Shown here piece by piece: positions 7,676 to 17,005 of a stretch of DNA of 17,935 nucleotides (its first letter is position 1; every line of letters begins with the position of its first letter). The translations under genes and the position numbers were made by a program. The notes under the pieces are model-generated. The model was not told the DNA's origin. It saw only the letters and a program-made list of their open reading frames with translations, and did not search any database. Origin of the DNA: Allomyces macrogynus ATCC 38327 (taxonomy: Eukaryota; Blastocladiomycota; Blastocladiomycetes; Blastocladiales; Blastocladiaceae); the NCBI GenBank assembly GCA_000151295.1, contig GG745334.1:454247-472181 (forward strand), given 5' to 3'.

Positions 7676-10106
7676 ATGGCGCCGCTCGACTTTGGACCGG
7701 GCACGATCGCCGACGACCAGGAGATCCAGGCCTACGACACCGACTCGGACTCGGAGCGCATCCTGCAAACCGCGCCGAAAAAGACGAAGAAGGGCAAGAA
7801 GGGCGCCGACGGCAAGGACGACAAGGGGTCGGCCAAGGCCGCGTCCAAGGACCTGAACCCGGATTTCACGTTTTCGCTCGACTCGGTCTCAGCCTCGGGT
7901 CAGGTCCACCCATGGGACTTTTCCGAGGCGCGCGCCAAGCTGCGGCAACGCTCGATCCAGTACACGTCGATTGATGAAAAGATTGCCAAGCGCGTCAAGT
8001 CGGCCGGCAACGACGACGAGGACGAGGAGGAGGAGGACGTTGCGGGCGACGTGCACGAGAGCATGGATGTGGATGCCGCTGCGGCCGGCTCGGACGCCGA
8101 CGACGGCGCAAGTGGGGACGAGGACGGTGAAGGCGACGGGGATGGAGACGAGGATTCCGAGGGCGACGATGACGAGGACGCCGACAGCGACGAGGAGGAT
8201 GTGATTCGCGACCGCGAGCGCGCTGCCAAGGTTCCATTCGCAATCTGTCTCGTTAACGCGCTCGCGGGCCCATTCTGACCGCAGCGATTTCCACAATTAG
8301 GCCGAGCAACGAAAACTCGACTTTTTCGAAATCCCGACGCAACCCGACGACGACGACCTGCCCACCAATTTCGCGGGCATGAACCTGTCCCGCCCCGTCA
8401 TCAAGGGCCTGACGCACCTCGGGTTCACGGCGCCGACGGTCATCCAGGCGCGCACAATTCCGCTGGCATTGATGGGCAAGGACATTGTCGGTGGTGCCGT
8501 GACGGGTTCCGGCAAGACGCTCGCGTTTATGATCCCGATCCTCGAACGTCTCTTGTTCCGGCCAAAGGCCAACCCGGTAACGCGCGTGCTCGTCCTGACG
8601 CCGACGCGCGAACTGGCGATACAGTGCCACTCAGTCGCGACCAAGGTCTCGCAATTCACCGACATTACGATTGCGCTCGCCGTCGGTGGGCTCAACGTCA
8701 AGCAGCAGGAGGCCGAGCTCAAGAAGCGGCCCGATATTGTGATTGCGACGCCCGGGCGACTGATTGATTTCCTGCACAACTCGGCATCATTTACGCTCGA
8801 TACGATCGAGATCTTGGTCATGGACGAGGCCGATCGCATGCTCGAGGATGGGTTCGCCGACGAACTCAACGAGATTGTCAAGAGCGCGCCCAAGTCGCGG
8901 CAGACCATGCTGTTTTCAGCGACCATGACCGACAACATTGACCAGCTGATTCGGCTCTCGCTCACGCACCCGGTGCGGCTGTTTGTCGACTCGCGCCAAT
9001 CCACGTCGCACCGGCTCATTCAGGAGTTTGTTCGTGTGCGCCCAAACCGCGAGGACGACCGGCCGGCGCTGCTGCTCGCGCTGTGCAAGCGGTCGTTCAA
9101 GTCCAAGACGGTCGTCTTTTTTAAGTCCAAGGCCGCCGCGCACCAAATGAAGATTCTGTTTGGGCTCAACGGGCTCAACGCCGCCGAGCTGCATGGGAAC
9201 CTGACGCAGGAAATGCGTCTCGACGCGCTCGAGAAATTCCGCGACGGCGAGGTCGACTATCTGCTGGCCACCGACTTGGCCGCGCGTGGTATCGACGTCA
9301 AGGGTATCGAGACGGTCGTCAACTACAACATGCCGACCATGCACGTGCAGTACCTGCACCGTGTCGGTCGTACGGCGCGTGCCGGCCGCGGTGGTCGCGC
9401 CGTCTCGCTCGTCGGCGAGGCCGACCGCAAGCTGCTACGGCTCATCATCAAGCACGCGACGTCGGCCGACCAGATTCGCAACCGTGTGATTCCCGCCGCG
9501 GTCGTCGACAAGTACGCGGCCAAGGTCGAGGACGCCAAGGAGGACATCAAGGCCGTGCTCGACGAGGAAAAGGAGGAGAAGCAGTTGCGGCAGACCGAGC
9601 AGCAGCTGCAAAAGGCGCAGAACATGGTCGACTACCGCGACGAGATTTTGGCGCGCCCGAAGCGCGAGTGGTTCCAGTCGAGCAAGGACCGCGCTGCAGC
9701 CAAGGAGGCGTCGGCCAAGGACCTCGGGCTCGACAGCGGCGACAAGGGTGGTGACGGCGCCGAGTCCAAGAAGCGGCGCAACGCGACCGACGGCCTGAGC
9801 CGGCGCAAGAAGCGACGGATGATGAGCATGGAGGAGGAGGGGTTGCAGAGGGCAAGCATGGGCGCGATCAAGAAGGCCAAGAAGGACTCGCGGCCAGGCC
9901 GCCTGCACACTGTGTCCGAGGGCGGCTCCGGTGGCAGCGGCGGGTCTCGCGGCGGCAAGAAGATCAAGGGGTTCGAATCGGATCTTGCCGGCGGCAGCCG
10001 CAAGAAAAGCGGTGGAGGCGGTGCCGGTGGGGCCAAGCGCGCGGGCGGCAAGGGCAAGGCCATGGCCAAGATCAAAAACAAGGCCAAGGGCAAGGGGCGC
10101 AAGTAG
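7676..10106 (+). CDS. DRS1: nucleolar DEAD-box RNA helicase Drs1/DDX27
   Basis: ATP-dependent RNA helicase needed for 27S pre-rRNA processing and 60S subunit assembly in the nucleolus. Exons 7676-8230 and 8301-10106 (70-base intron, CTGAC branch motif at 8274-8278, acceptor ATTAG, phase 0) encode 786 residues, near yeast Drs1 (752) and human DDX27 (796). The acidic N-terminus has long Asp/Glu runs at about 130-178. Core motifs: MNLSRPVIKGL and Q motif GFTAPTVIQ (226-234), Walker A AVTGSGKT (251-258), PTRELA (286-291), TPGRL (335-339), DEAD (360-363), SAT (391-393), LLATDLAARGID (506-516) and HRVGRTAR (538-545). The C-terminus is Lys/Gly rich, as expected for RNA binding and nucleolar retention. 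The MNLSRP signature next to the Q motif separates Drs1 from other DEAD-box proteins. The ATG has a good context (CACCATGG). The donor GTTCCA is weak, so the junction is slightly uncertain. Confidence 0.95.
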
Positions 10107-10637
10107 ACTGTCGTGCTCGCGTTTGTGGGCGTGCAGGAGGACGGCGGGTGTGATTCGTGTGTCTGTTTTTGTGATGTGAAATACGCCTTCATTCACCTGC
10201 GTGTCATCTTCACAGTCTCGTCGCACCCATCCATGTGCGACAGAAAGCCTGTCTTGCACACTCTCCACCCTGTTTTTCGTCTGGTCGGAGCGCGCATCGT
10301 GTTTATCAGCATGATCAGTGGACGCGCGATGGTGCTCAATCAGCTCATTTCTGTTGACTGCGGCAAGGTTCGAGACATCTCGTGAGTCGCGCGCCCTTGA
10401 ATGGAATGCGCGCGCCCTGCTTCTTGCGCTTCTGCTGACTGCTGCCAGTGCCAACAGCCATCTCATTTCTATCGTCTGCCGGCCTTTGCCCGCTCAATGT
10501 GCTCGCAAGTGCCCGCACGCTTGCTCCCGGCCCAACCAGACTTGATCGCCCGCCATCTCGACGCCTTGCCGTGGTAACGCCGGGCGCTCAACGGCGGCCA
10601 CCGGCGGTGATTTGGTCGTTGCTGCCCGTCGTCCGCC
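10107..10637 (+). other. intergenic region between DRS1 and the MARVEL-like gene
   Basis: 531 bases between two same-strand genes. The first part, T-rich in places, should be the DRS1 3' untranslated region. The part closest to 10638 is C-rich and should hold the leader of the next gene, whose ATG follows GTCCGCC. The short open frames have no recognisable content. No terminator or poly(A) signal was called with confidence. Confidence 0.4.
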
Positions 10638-12206
10638 ATGTCAACCGACCCAACATGCAACAGCCTCAAGCAACCGCTCCTCGCTGATGATCCCGACGAC
10701 ACTGCCGCGCCGCTGCCCGGCCACGACGACGAGGACCATGCGCGCTCGATTCCGCTGCCGCCGAGCCCAACCAAGCCAACGCCGACCGTGTCCTCGCCCG
10801 TGGCGCCAATCCCTGCATCTGTTCGCACAAGTTCGGCCATGGCCAGCCATGCCCATACCGCTGCACCACAAGGACGCTCGCGGCCTCGTACCGTGCAACC
10901 TCGGCCGGACCCGCCATTGCTGGCGCGCGGATTCAGTGCTGCAACGGCGGCGACTGTACATTTCTCGGTCGACACGCCCGAACCGCCAGCGCTCTTCCGC
11001 GCTGACGGTAGCGAATCCGGCGGGAGCCGTCCAGGCCGATCGATGCGCCGTCGGCAACAACGGCCGCACAGCTTTTCCGTGTCGCGGTCGCCGCCACCCG
11101 TCTCGGCGAGTGTCCTGCCGTCGCGGCCCGGAATTCGTCGGCAGTTGTCACTCCTATCGCAATCCCCATCGAGGGCAACGAACGAGCGACCACGCTCGAT
11201 GCTCTTGCCGCTCGCGCTGACCCGATCGCTCTCTGTGGACCGCAGTCAATCCGTGATGCCGTCGGCGCGCACCGTGCGTGTCCCGCCGCCGTCCAACAAT
11301 GCGCCTCCAGGCCGCCCGTGGCCGCTGACCTTGTCGTATGATTGTGATCTCGACGCTCCACCCGAAGACTTGGAAACGGTGGTTGTCGACAGCGCGGCGG
11401 CATCCAATTCGTTTCGGCAAACCATCACAACGCACCCGGGGTCGCCCACGCTGCCATTTCCTGCAACTCCTCCACCACCTTCCGATGCGCCGATCCCGTT
11501 GACGCGGCTCCAGACGGACCGCACCGCAATTCCGGACCCGCCGAGGTCTCCGACGCTCACGGAACGGCAAGCAATGGGCGTTGGGCGCGCGCTGAACGAC
11601 AAGATGCACCTGTTCTTGTCGACGCAGCGCACGCAATACCAGTCCAAGCTCGTGACGATGCGGTCGCCACGGTTCCTATTGCGCGCCCTGCAGCTCGCCG
11701 GCGGGATTGCGGCGCTCGTGTGTCTCTACTCGGCGACATTTGTCGTCAACTTCACGTCCACATCGATTGGCATCTCCGGCATCAATCTGGCCAGTCTGAC
11801 GGCCGTCTCGTCGGTGGTCCTGTCGGTCACGGCGATCTTCATCCTGTTGCTCCCAAGCTGGGTCGGCGTGGCCCCCGCGCGCGAACGCAGTGTTTCGCCT
11901 GTGGAAATCGTTCTCGACGGCATCTACGCGGTTCTGTGGATCTCGGCGGCGGCAATCCAGGCGGCCTACGGCACATGCCCGCAGCTGCTATTCCGGTCGA
12001 GCTCCGTCACGCCCGAGGCCGACCTATTTGCACATTTGTCGGAGACCCAGCGCGCGCAACTGAGCGACTTGAGCTGCGTGCCGTGGAACTTGTCGTGGGC
12101 CGTTGGGCTTGCGGTCGGCGTGCTCTACCTCGTGACGTGCACCATCGGGTTCCGCATATGGTGGAAATCGCCCAAGGCGTCACGGCACGCGTTCCTGTTG
12201 ATGTGA
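10638..12206 (+). CDS. MARVEL-like four-helix membrane protein with long disordered N-terminus
   Basis: An intronless 522-residue frame. Residues 1-340 are Pro, Ser, Arg and Thr rich and look disordered, with many SP/TP and RxxS sites suited to phosphorylation. Hydrophobic helices follow at about 350-371, 384-408, 422-444 and 484-507. Helix 3 carries the pattern VEIVLDGIYAVLWISAAAIQ, which resembles the E-x(3)-D...W segment of fungal MARVEL proteins. The loop before helix 4 has two Cys (C447 and C480) that could form a disulphide. The C-terminus is short and basic (WWKSPKASRH). MARVEL proteins shape or mark membrane domains, for example at the plasma membrane or in vesicle traffic, but the role here is not shown. 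The start ATG at 10638 follows GTCCGCC. The family assignment comes from topology and the helix 3 motif, so another tetraspanning family is possible. Confidence 0.75.
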   Translation: MSTDPTCNSLKQPLLADDPDDTAAPLPGHDDEDHARSIPLPPSPTKPTPTVSSPVAPIPASVRTSSAMASHAHTAAPQGRSRPRTVQPRPDPPLLARGFSAATAATVHFSVDTPEPPALFRADGSESGGSRPGRSMRRRQQRPHSFSVSRSPPPVSASVLPSRPGIRRQLSLLSQSPSRATNERPRSMLLPLALTRSLSVDRSQSVMPSARTVRVPPPSNNAPPGRPWPLTLSYDCDLDAPPEDLETVVVDSAAASNSFRQTITTHPGSPTLPFPATPPPPSDAPIPLTRLQTDRTAIPDPPRSPTLTERQAMGVGRALNDKMHLFLSTQRTQYQSKLVTMRSPRFLLRALQLAGGIAALVCLYSATFVVNFTSTSIGISGINLASLTAVSSVVLSVTAIFILLLPSWVGVAPARERSVSPVEIVLDGIYAVLWISAAAIQAAYGTCPQLLFRSSSVTPEADLFAHLSETQRAQLSDLSCVPWNLSWAVGLAVGVLYLVTCTIGFRIWWKSPKASRHAFLLM

Positions 12207-12528
12207 TTTCCTCGTTTCCGTTTGTCGTGGTTGCTTTGGCTTGGTGATGAATTTGAAAGACGCTCGCCCTCTCCTCCCTCCCCCCCCCTCTCACACTCCG
12301 TCTCGTCCAAGAAAAGAACCCGTTTGATGCGCGCACGCACCCCCCCCCCCCCCCTCGGTGTATTTGTTTCCTCTTTCTTCTCCACCCCTTCGCCCCTCGC
12401 CATGCCTTCTCCAGCAGCGACGGTGGCCTGTTTTGGACTTTTTATGAGAATATATCATTTCCGAGGGCCGGACCCCGCACGGCGCTGCCCGGCCGCCAGA
12501 ATTTCACAACAATTCAAATTTACAGCTT
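12207..12528. other. convergent 3' region between the MARVEL-like gene and DPB3
   Basis: 322 bases between two stop codons that face each other. It holds the two 3' untranslated regions and two long C homopolymers. TTTTTATGAGAATATATC near 12437-12455 is the most A/T-rich part and could carry 3'-end signals. No gene is supported. Confidence 0.5.
12271..12354. repeat. poly-C tracts in the convergent 3' region
   Basis: Two C runs, nine bases at 12280-12288 and fifteen at 12340-12354, inside a pyrimidine-rich segment. The opposite strand carries G runs that could support G-quadruplex formation, and the C strand could form an i-motif. Runs of this length are also prone to length errors in sequencing and assembly. 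Confidence 0.85.
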
Positions 12529-13131
12529 TCAGTCGGTCGCGTTCTTGCCCTTCCTGGCTCCTCCCCCCTCCTTGCCGACGTATTTCGGGTTGGACGGCAA
12601 GATGTCTGTCGATTCGTTAGCAAACACCGCAACAACGCGTCACGGAAGCAGCGATACCACAATACCTTCGAGGAAAAAGTATTCGTCGACCGACTCAACA
12701 GCGGCAACAAGGTCGCGGTACTGCACGGTGCGCCGGCGTTCGCCATTGGCCGTCTCGTATGCGACCCAGCTCAGTTTTTCGAGGAACAGCTCCTAGAGTT
12801 TCGTATCCAACGCGCAGATCAGCAACCCCGCCAAGAATTGCTCCCGAAGAACGACAGGAACAGAGCGCACGGCAGCCTTGGCGACGACAAACACGGCATC
12901 GGCCGAAATAATGTTGACGTCTGGGTCGGCGCGAATGATTTTGCGGATGCGCGCGTGCGGGAACACAGTCGTCGTCAGGTCGCGTGCGTCGCCCGCCGTG
13001 GCCGCGCCGCTTTCTCCATCGCCATTGTCATCATTCTCGGCCATGTCGACGTCGTCTGGTGCGGACTGAGAGGGCGGAGGGCGATCATTGCCAGTGGTTG
13101 AAGCGCCGGTGCGCGGTGCCTTGCTGGACAT
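12529..13131 (-). CDS. DPB3: histone-fold protein, Dpb3/POLE4/CHRAC1 type
   Basis: Small NF-Y/archaeal-type histone-fold subunit. In this family it pairs with a Dpb4/POLE3 partner in DNA polymerase epsilon or in ISWI remodellers, where the dimer contacts double-stranded DNA. Exons 13131-12871, 12792-12666 and 12605-12529 (introns of 78 and 60 bases, CTGAT and CTAAC branch motifs) encode 154 residues. Residues 1-52 are disordered and acidic. The fold is FPHARIRKIIRADPDVNIIS, then ADAVFVVAKAAELFLEKLSW, then RRTVQYRDLVAAVESVDEYF, then FLEDILPSNPKY. A basic tail GGGARKGKN ends the protein. The AKAAELF and DEYFFLE parts resemble POLE4, and the FLxDILP...KY ending resembles CHRAC1, so the exact complex cannot be settled from this sequence. 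The FLEDILP junction needs the phase 1 donor at 12665. It lies head-to-head with the eIF2B-alpha gene. Confidence 0.88.
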
Positions 13132-13365
13132 GACTGAGTCGTAGTCGACGACTTGGTGCTGGCAGTGGTCGGTGAGTCGTGATCGTCGTTTGAGAGAAAC
13201 GGTGGTGGCGTCTTCAGCACACCGCTGAGTGATCGATGTGGTGGTTGGTTGGCTGCTGGTGGTGGCAAGAAATGAACAACGAATCTGGCCCCTCGCTGCA
13301 GCACCGTGCTACTTCAGCACGCGCGCCGTCAACTTGCTGCAATTCGTTGGAACACGACAACGATC
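13132..13365. promoter_or_regulatory. divergent promoter region, DPB3/GCN3
   Basis: Only 234 bases separate the ATG of the minus-strand histone-fold gene from the ATG of the plus-strand eIF2B-alpha gene. Both promoters must therefore be in this gap. It contains GGTGGT-rich stretches near 13237-13265, and no TATA box was recognised. An upstream frame-compatible extension of GCN3 exists but starts at CTG or another non-ATG codon. Confidence 0.4.
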
Positions 13366-14759
13366 ATGGGCAAGCCAAAATCCGGTCGGTCGCGGTCGTC
13401 GAGCCCCGCCAAGCCCGCGGCCACCGCGGCCAAGGCCATGGACGTGCTTGCGTACTTTGAGCAGGCGCTCGCCTCGTCGCCCGACATGACGCCGCCAATT
13501 GCTGCCATCAAGACGCTCGTTGAGCTTGTCCGCCAGTCGTCGGGTATATTTCCATCCGAGCTGAGCGATCAACCAACGATCTGGTCGCTGATCTACACGC
13601 CGACCCAAATTCGATAGCAACGACGCTCAGCGAACTCTTGTCGGCGCTTTCGACCGCCATTGCGCGACTGAACACAGGCCACAAGCACTCGATCCCGGCG
13701 TCGGCCGGGTGTACGCTCTTCAACCGGTTTGCGATGAAGTCGTTTGCCAAGGACCAGGTGAGGAACGCTCTCCACCAAGAGTACGATCGCGAGACGGACC
13801 ATCAGCTGACCGCGGCGCCGTGGCATAGAACTTTGAACGGACCAAGCAGACGCTTGTTGCGCGTGGCAACGACTTTGTCGAGTCGGTCGATTCGTTCCGC
13901 GAAAAGATTGCGACCGTAGGCAACCAGTTTATCCAGGACGATGCGGTACCGACCCGATCCGAGATCTCTTCAGCGCAACCGACTCTTGAAAATGACCACT
14001 GATCCTACGCGATTCCTCCAGGTCATTCTCATCCACTCGTACTCGCGCGTCGTGATGCGACTGCTGCAGCGTGCTGCCGCGGAAAACAAGCGTTTCACTG
14101 CCTATGTAACGGAGAGTCGGCCGACGGACAGCGGGTATGTTGTCCCAATTCCACTTTTTGCTCCCCATCTCCATTTCGCTTCTTCCGGGACGCAAAGCTG
14201 ATCAAACCGCCCCACCAGCGCCCGCGCCGTCGAGAGCCTGCGCAAGCGCGGCATCCCCGCGCACCTGATCCTCGACTCCGCTGTCGGGTACGTCATGGAC
14301 AAGGTGGATCTGGTCCTGGTCGGTGCCGAAGGCGTTGTCGAGACCGGCGGCATTCTCAACCAGATCGGCACCTACCAAATGGCCATGGTCGCGCGCGAAA
14401 AGAAGACGCCCTTCTATGCCGTGACCGAGTCGTACAAATTTGTGCGCATGTTCCCGCTCGACCAGTACGATCTCGGCATGCACGTGCCGATTTTGGCCGA
14501 CCCGGCCATGCCCGATTGGGATGCGGCGGCGGCGGCGGCGGCGGCGTGCGCGCCGTCAGTCCCGCATTCGCCCACCGAGGCCGCACACCGCGTGAGCGAA
14601 TCGTCGGTGGCCGCGCGGCACGCGATCGTAGAGGAGATGGCGCGTACCAACCCGACGCTTGATTACACGCCGCCGCAGTACATTACGCTACTGATCACGG
14701 AGAAGGGGGTGCTGACGCCGAGCGCCGTGTCGGACGAGCTCATCAAGGTGTTCTTGTGA
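13366..14759 (+). CDS. GCN3: translation initiation factor eIF2B, alpha subunit (Gcn3)
   Basis: Regulatory subunit of the eIF2B guanine nucleotide exchange factor. It senses phosphorylated eIF2-alpha and so links stress to translation. Five exons, 13366-13543, 13618-13757, 13829-13945, 14022-14134 and 14219-14759, encode 362 residues. The four introns are 74, 72, 76 and 84 bases. Recognisable blocks are YFEQALASSPDMTPPIAAIK, FVESVDSFREKIATVGNQFI, VILIHSYSRVVMRLL, FTAYVTESRP, then DKVDLVLVGAEGVVETGGIL, NQIGTYQMAMVAREKKTPFY, FKFVRMFPL-like YKFVRMFPLDQYDL, and the ending LITEKGVLTPSAVSDELIKV, which matches the family C-terminus. At about 57 residues longer than yeast and human proteins (305), it has an N-terminal basic Ser/Pro/Ala extension of about 24 residues and an insertion containing eight Ala before the last block. 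All splice phases agree, so the model is well supported. Confidence 0.95.
14523..14546 (+). repeat. GCG triplet repeat encoding Ala8 in eIF2B-alpha
   Basis: Eight perfect GCG codons directly after the Asp codon at 14520-14522, inside the GCN3 insertion. The insert probably sits in a surface loop between the last conserved strands, because conserved blocks continue on both sides. Such repeats often vary in length between strains. Confidence 0.9.
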
Positions 14760-14874
14760 TCTGCATGAGCTGAGAAATCAACAAAGATTTGAGTTTGGGT
14801 GACCGGTCCGAATTGAACAGGAGATGCCGTTCATGCCATCCCAACAGACCAGAGCCTTCGCACCCGACTGAAGA

Positions 14875-16439
14875 TCACAACACAGGCTCCCAAGTGAATG
14901 GAGAAGGCCGTGCTGGGTCTTTGACTGCCGAGTGCACGTCCTGGACCGAATTGTTGCGCGTCGCCTTGAGCGACAGCCCAATGGTAGGCTCGCCCAGGGT
15001 CTCGATCACATTACCCAACACGGTGTGCATCCGCTGCGGCGTCCGCAGCGCCGACACGAGCGGCGTCACACACGGTTCCAGCAGGTCCTTGGCGGCTTTT
15101 GCAGGAGCGAGCCTCGCATGGCCACTTTTGCATGAGCAAATTGGCAGAAATCTGCACGATTTCCAAGGGCGCCGGACGATAAACGGCACGATTGTGTGGC
15201 CAGCGGCCGCGGACGGCGCGGGTTCTCGTGGGCACGGGCTTGCTGATTCCGTCAAATGTGTAGACGCTGATGCGGAGCGGTCGATGCCGCGGCAGCGCAC
15301 ATCGTGCCGGATTCCACGGCACGGGCACGCCGCGCAAGTGCACGTCTTGCAAGACTAACTCACAAAGTAAGAGGTGCAGGTCTTCGACCGAATTGCCCAT
15401 GGGGCCCGCGAACGTCTTGAAATTGTCTTGGCCTTTCTGGGTGGAAAGCATAGAGGTGAGTGGGAACCGGTCAGCCGAGGGCTTGAGCAAGTAGATACCC
15501 GAGAAATGCGCGGGAAGCTACAAATGGGGATGATCAACAGTGCACCCAAAAGGGAAAATCCAAGAAACCAACCCGCAAAATCCCAGCAGCATCTGTTCCA
15601 ACACCGATGGCCGCGCCGCGCAACGCCAGCAATGCGGCCTCCCCGCCCGACGACCTGCCCGGACTGAATTTCGGGTTGTGCAGGTTCAAGGTGCGCCCAA
15701 ACACTGGGTAGCCGCACTCCGCATACGACATCATCATCATTTGCGGCACGTTGGTCTAGGCGATGATGATCACGCCTTCGTGAAGTAAAATGTCCACCAT
15801 GAGCGATTTACATGGGCGCGGCTGGTCGATGAATGCCGAGTATCCGAGCGCCGTGTCCGAGCTGGCGACAGAAAACATCTCCTTGACCGAAATCGGCACG
15901 CCGTGCAGCTTTCCAACTGGACGTCCCATTGCACGGAAATGTGCGCCCAAGTGTCGTACGCGCACGAGAGCCTCCTTGAGAGACAGGTTGGTCAAACAGT
16001 TGGTTTGCGCGTGCGCCGCGAGCAGCCTGCGGCCGTACGAGACGACGGCCTGCTCGACCGACACGCGGCCGTGGTCAGGCCGTAGACGAGGTTCCTGGCC
16101 GTGCGGAGCATCACTTCCTCGCGGTAGAGGTATGCCGCGAGGAACTCGGGCGGCGGGTAGGCGAGCTTGGTAGCGAGTCGTGCTCGGGCACGTGCGATAC
16201 GTTCGTTGCGGCGCGACGCTGCGGAGATGGGCAATGGCTGGCAGGCGAGTATGGTTTGGGTCGAGCCAAGGATGCGTGCAGGTGATGATCTTGCTGATGC
16301 TGGTGGTACAGGTATGGATCGTTGTCGCGAACGAGGCAGTTGCTTTGTCTGGTCCTGCTGCAGGCGTCAACCGAACGAGCGCACCGACCGGGCGTCGGCG
16401 GCCTTTTGAACGCCGGCTCGTCTTCTCAAAATCGCTCAT
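14875..16439 (-). pseudogene. decayed fatty-acid-amide-hydrolase-type amidase
   Basis: Amidase-signature hydrolases cleave amides with a Ser-cisSer-Lys triad. The remnant runs on the minus strand from an ATG at 16439. Intron 16309-16219 restores SSRRNERIARARARLATKLA and NLVYGLTT. A frameshift near 16076 leads into GRVSVEQAVVSYGRRLLAAH, then GKLHGVPISVKEMF, which keeps the triad Lys. At 15758-15756 a TAG replaces the usual Lys codon in the GVIIIA-(K)-TNVPQ block. GRSSGGEAALLALRG keeps the cis-Ser, but the nucleophile in the GTD-GGS-R motif is Ile (ATT, 15581-15579). After an intron 15572-15518, LPAHFSGIYLLKPS, FAGPMGNSVEDL and PLRISVYTFDG follow. Further frame changes lie between TRAV, AAAGHTIVPF, LEIVQISANLLM and AKDLLEPCVTPLVSAL. 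The C-terminal quarter of the family is missing. The order of blocks follows FAAH, and an active enzyme is not expected. Confidence 0.88.
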
Positions 16440-17005
16440 CGTCGGTGGTCGGTCTGTCGAAGTTGACCTCGCGCGACGTTTGCTTCGTCGACGGTCCACG
16501 TTTTGACACTGACCCTCGATGCAAGCTTGATTCGCCGACCGATCACCGCTTCGCCAATACGTTCAAACATTTATCGTGGAGCCCTCGACGTGAAATAGTA
16601 CTTCTCTTGTGCGCCGCCCACGCCGCGCCCTGAGATTTGAACAAAGGGGAGCAAGGAACTGATTTGGCAGGAGCGCATACCTTCCAACATCAAGTCTTAT
16701 GCTGCGGAAATGGAGCACATCTCCGTCTTCTTTGGCGAGTGTTGGCCAACGACAGCATCTTTGACATATATCTATTAAACAGACGGCAAAGAGAGACGAA
16801 GGAAACAAGAAGCTGTTGGAAGCAAGTTGGAAACAATTGCCGCCAGCTCAAAGAATGTGTCAAATGGAATCGGCAAATTGTTGCAACCATGGAGAATAAT
16901 AAGTTCATGCTCACAAACGTTGGCCATCGTCTCGTCGGCCACGCATCGGCCGACAACCGTCAGGCCTTGCGCTGCCCGCAACACTTCTCGCCGCAATAGA
17001 CCGCC
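16440..17005. other. intergenic region upstream of GDPD and the amidase relic
   Basis: 566 bases between the start of the amidase relic and the GDPD ATG. The middle is clearly A/T richer than the genes. ACATATATCTATTAAAC at 16764-16780 is TATA-like but lies about 230 bases before the ATG at 17006. Frames here give no recognisable protein. It is probably the GDPD promoter and leader, plus the old promoter of the amidase. Confidence 0.4.

Noticed and set aside
9965..9985. tRNA T-loop-like GGTTCGAATC
   Set aside because: It lies inside the DRS1 coding sequence, and no cloverleaf stems can be built around it.
8379..10106. DRS1 beginning at ATG 8379 as a 575-residue protein
   Set aside because: Coding continues upstream in the same frame to an acceptor at 8300 and joins the acidic first exon from 7676. 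Family length and the acidic N-terminus support the longer form.
9435..10466. 343-codon frame on the minus strand opposite the DRS1 C-terminus
   Set aside because: It is a Leu/Arg/Ala-rich shadow of the Lys/Gly-rich DRS1 tail with no independent domain.
15756..16499. Single continuous minus-strand protein of 247 residues
   Set aside because: The front half of this frame is unstructured and out of frame with the amidase-like residues. The frame is better explained by an intron at 16309-16219 and a frameshift near 16076 in a decayed amidase.
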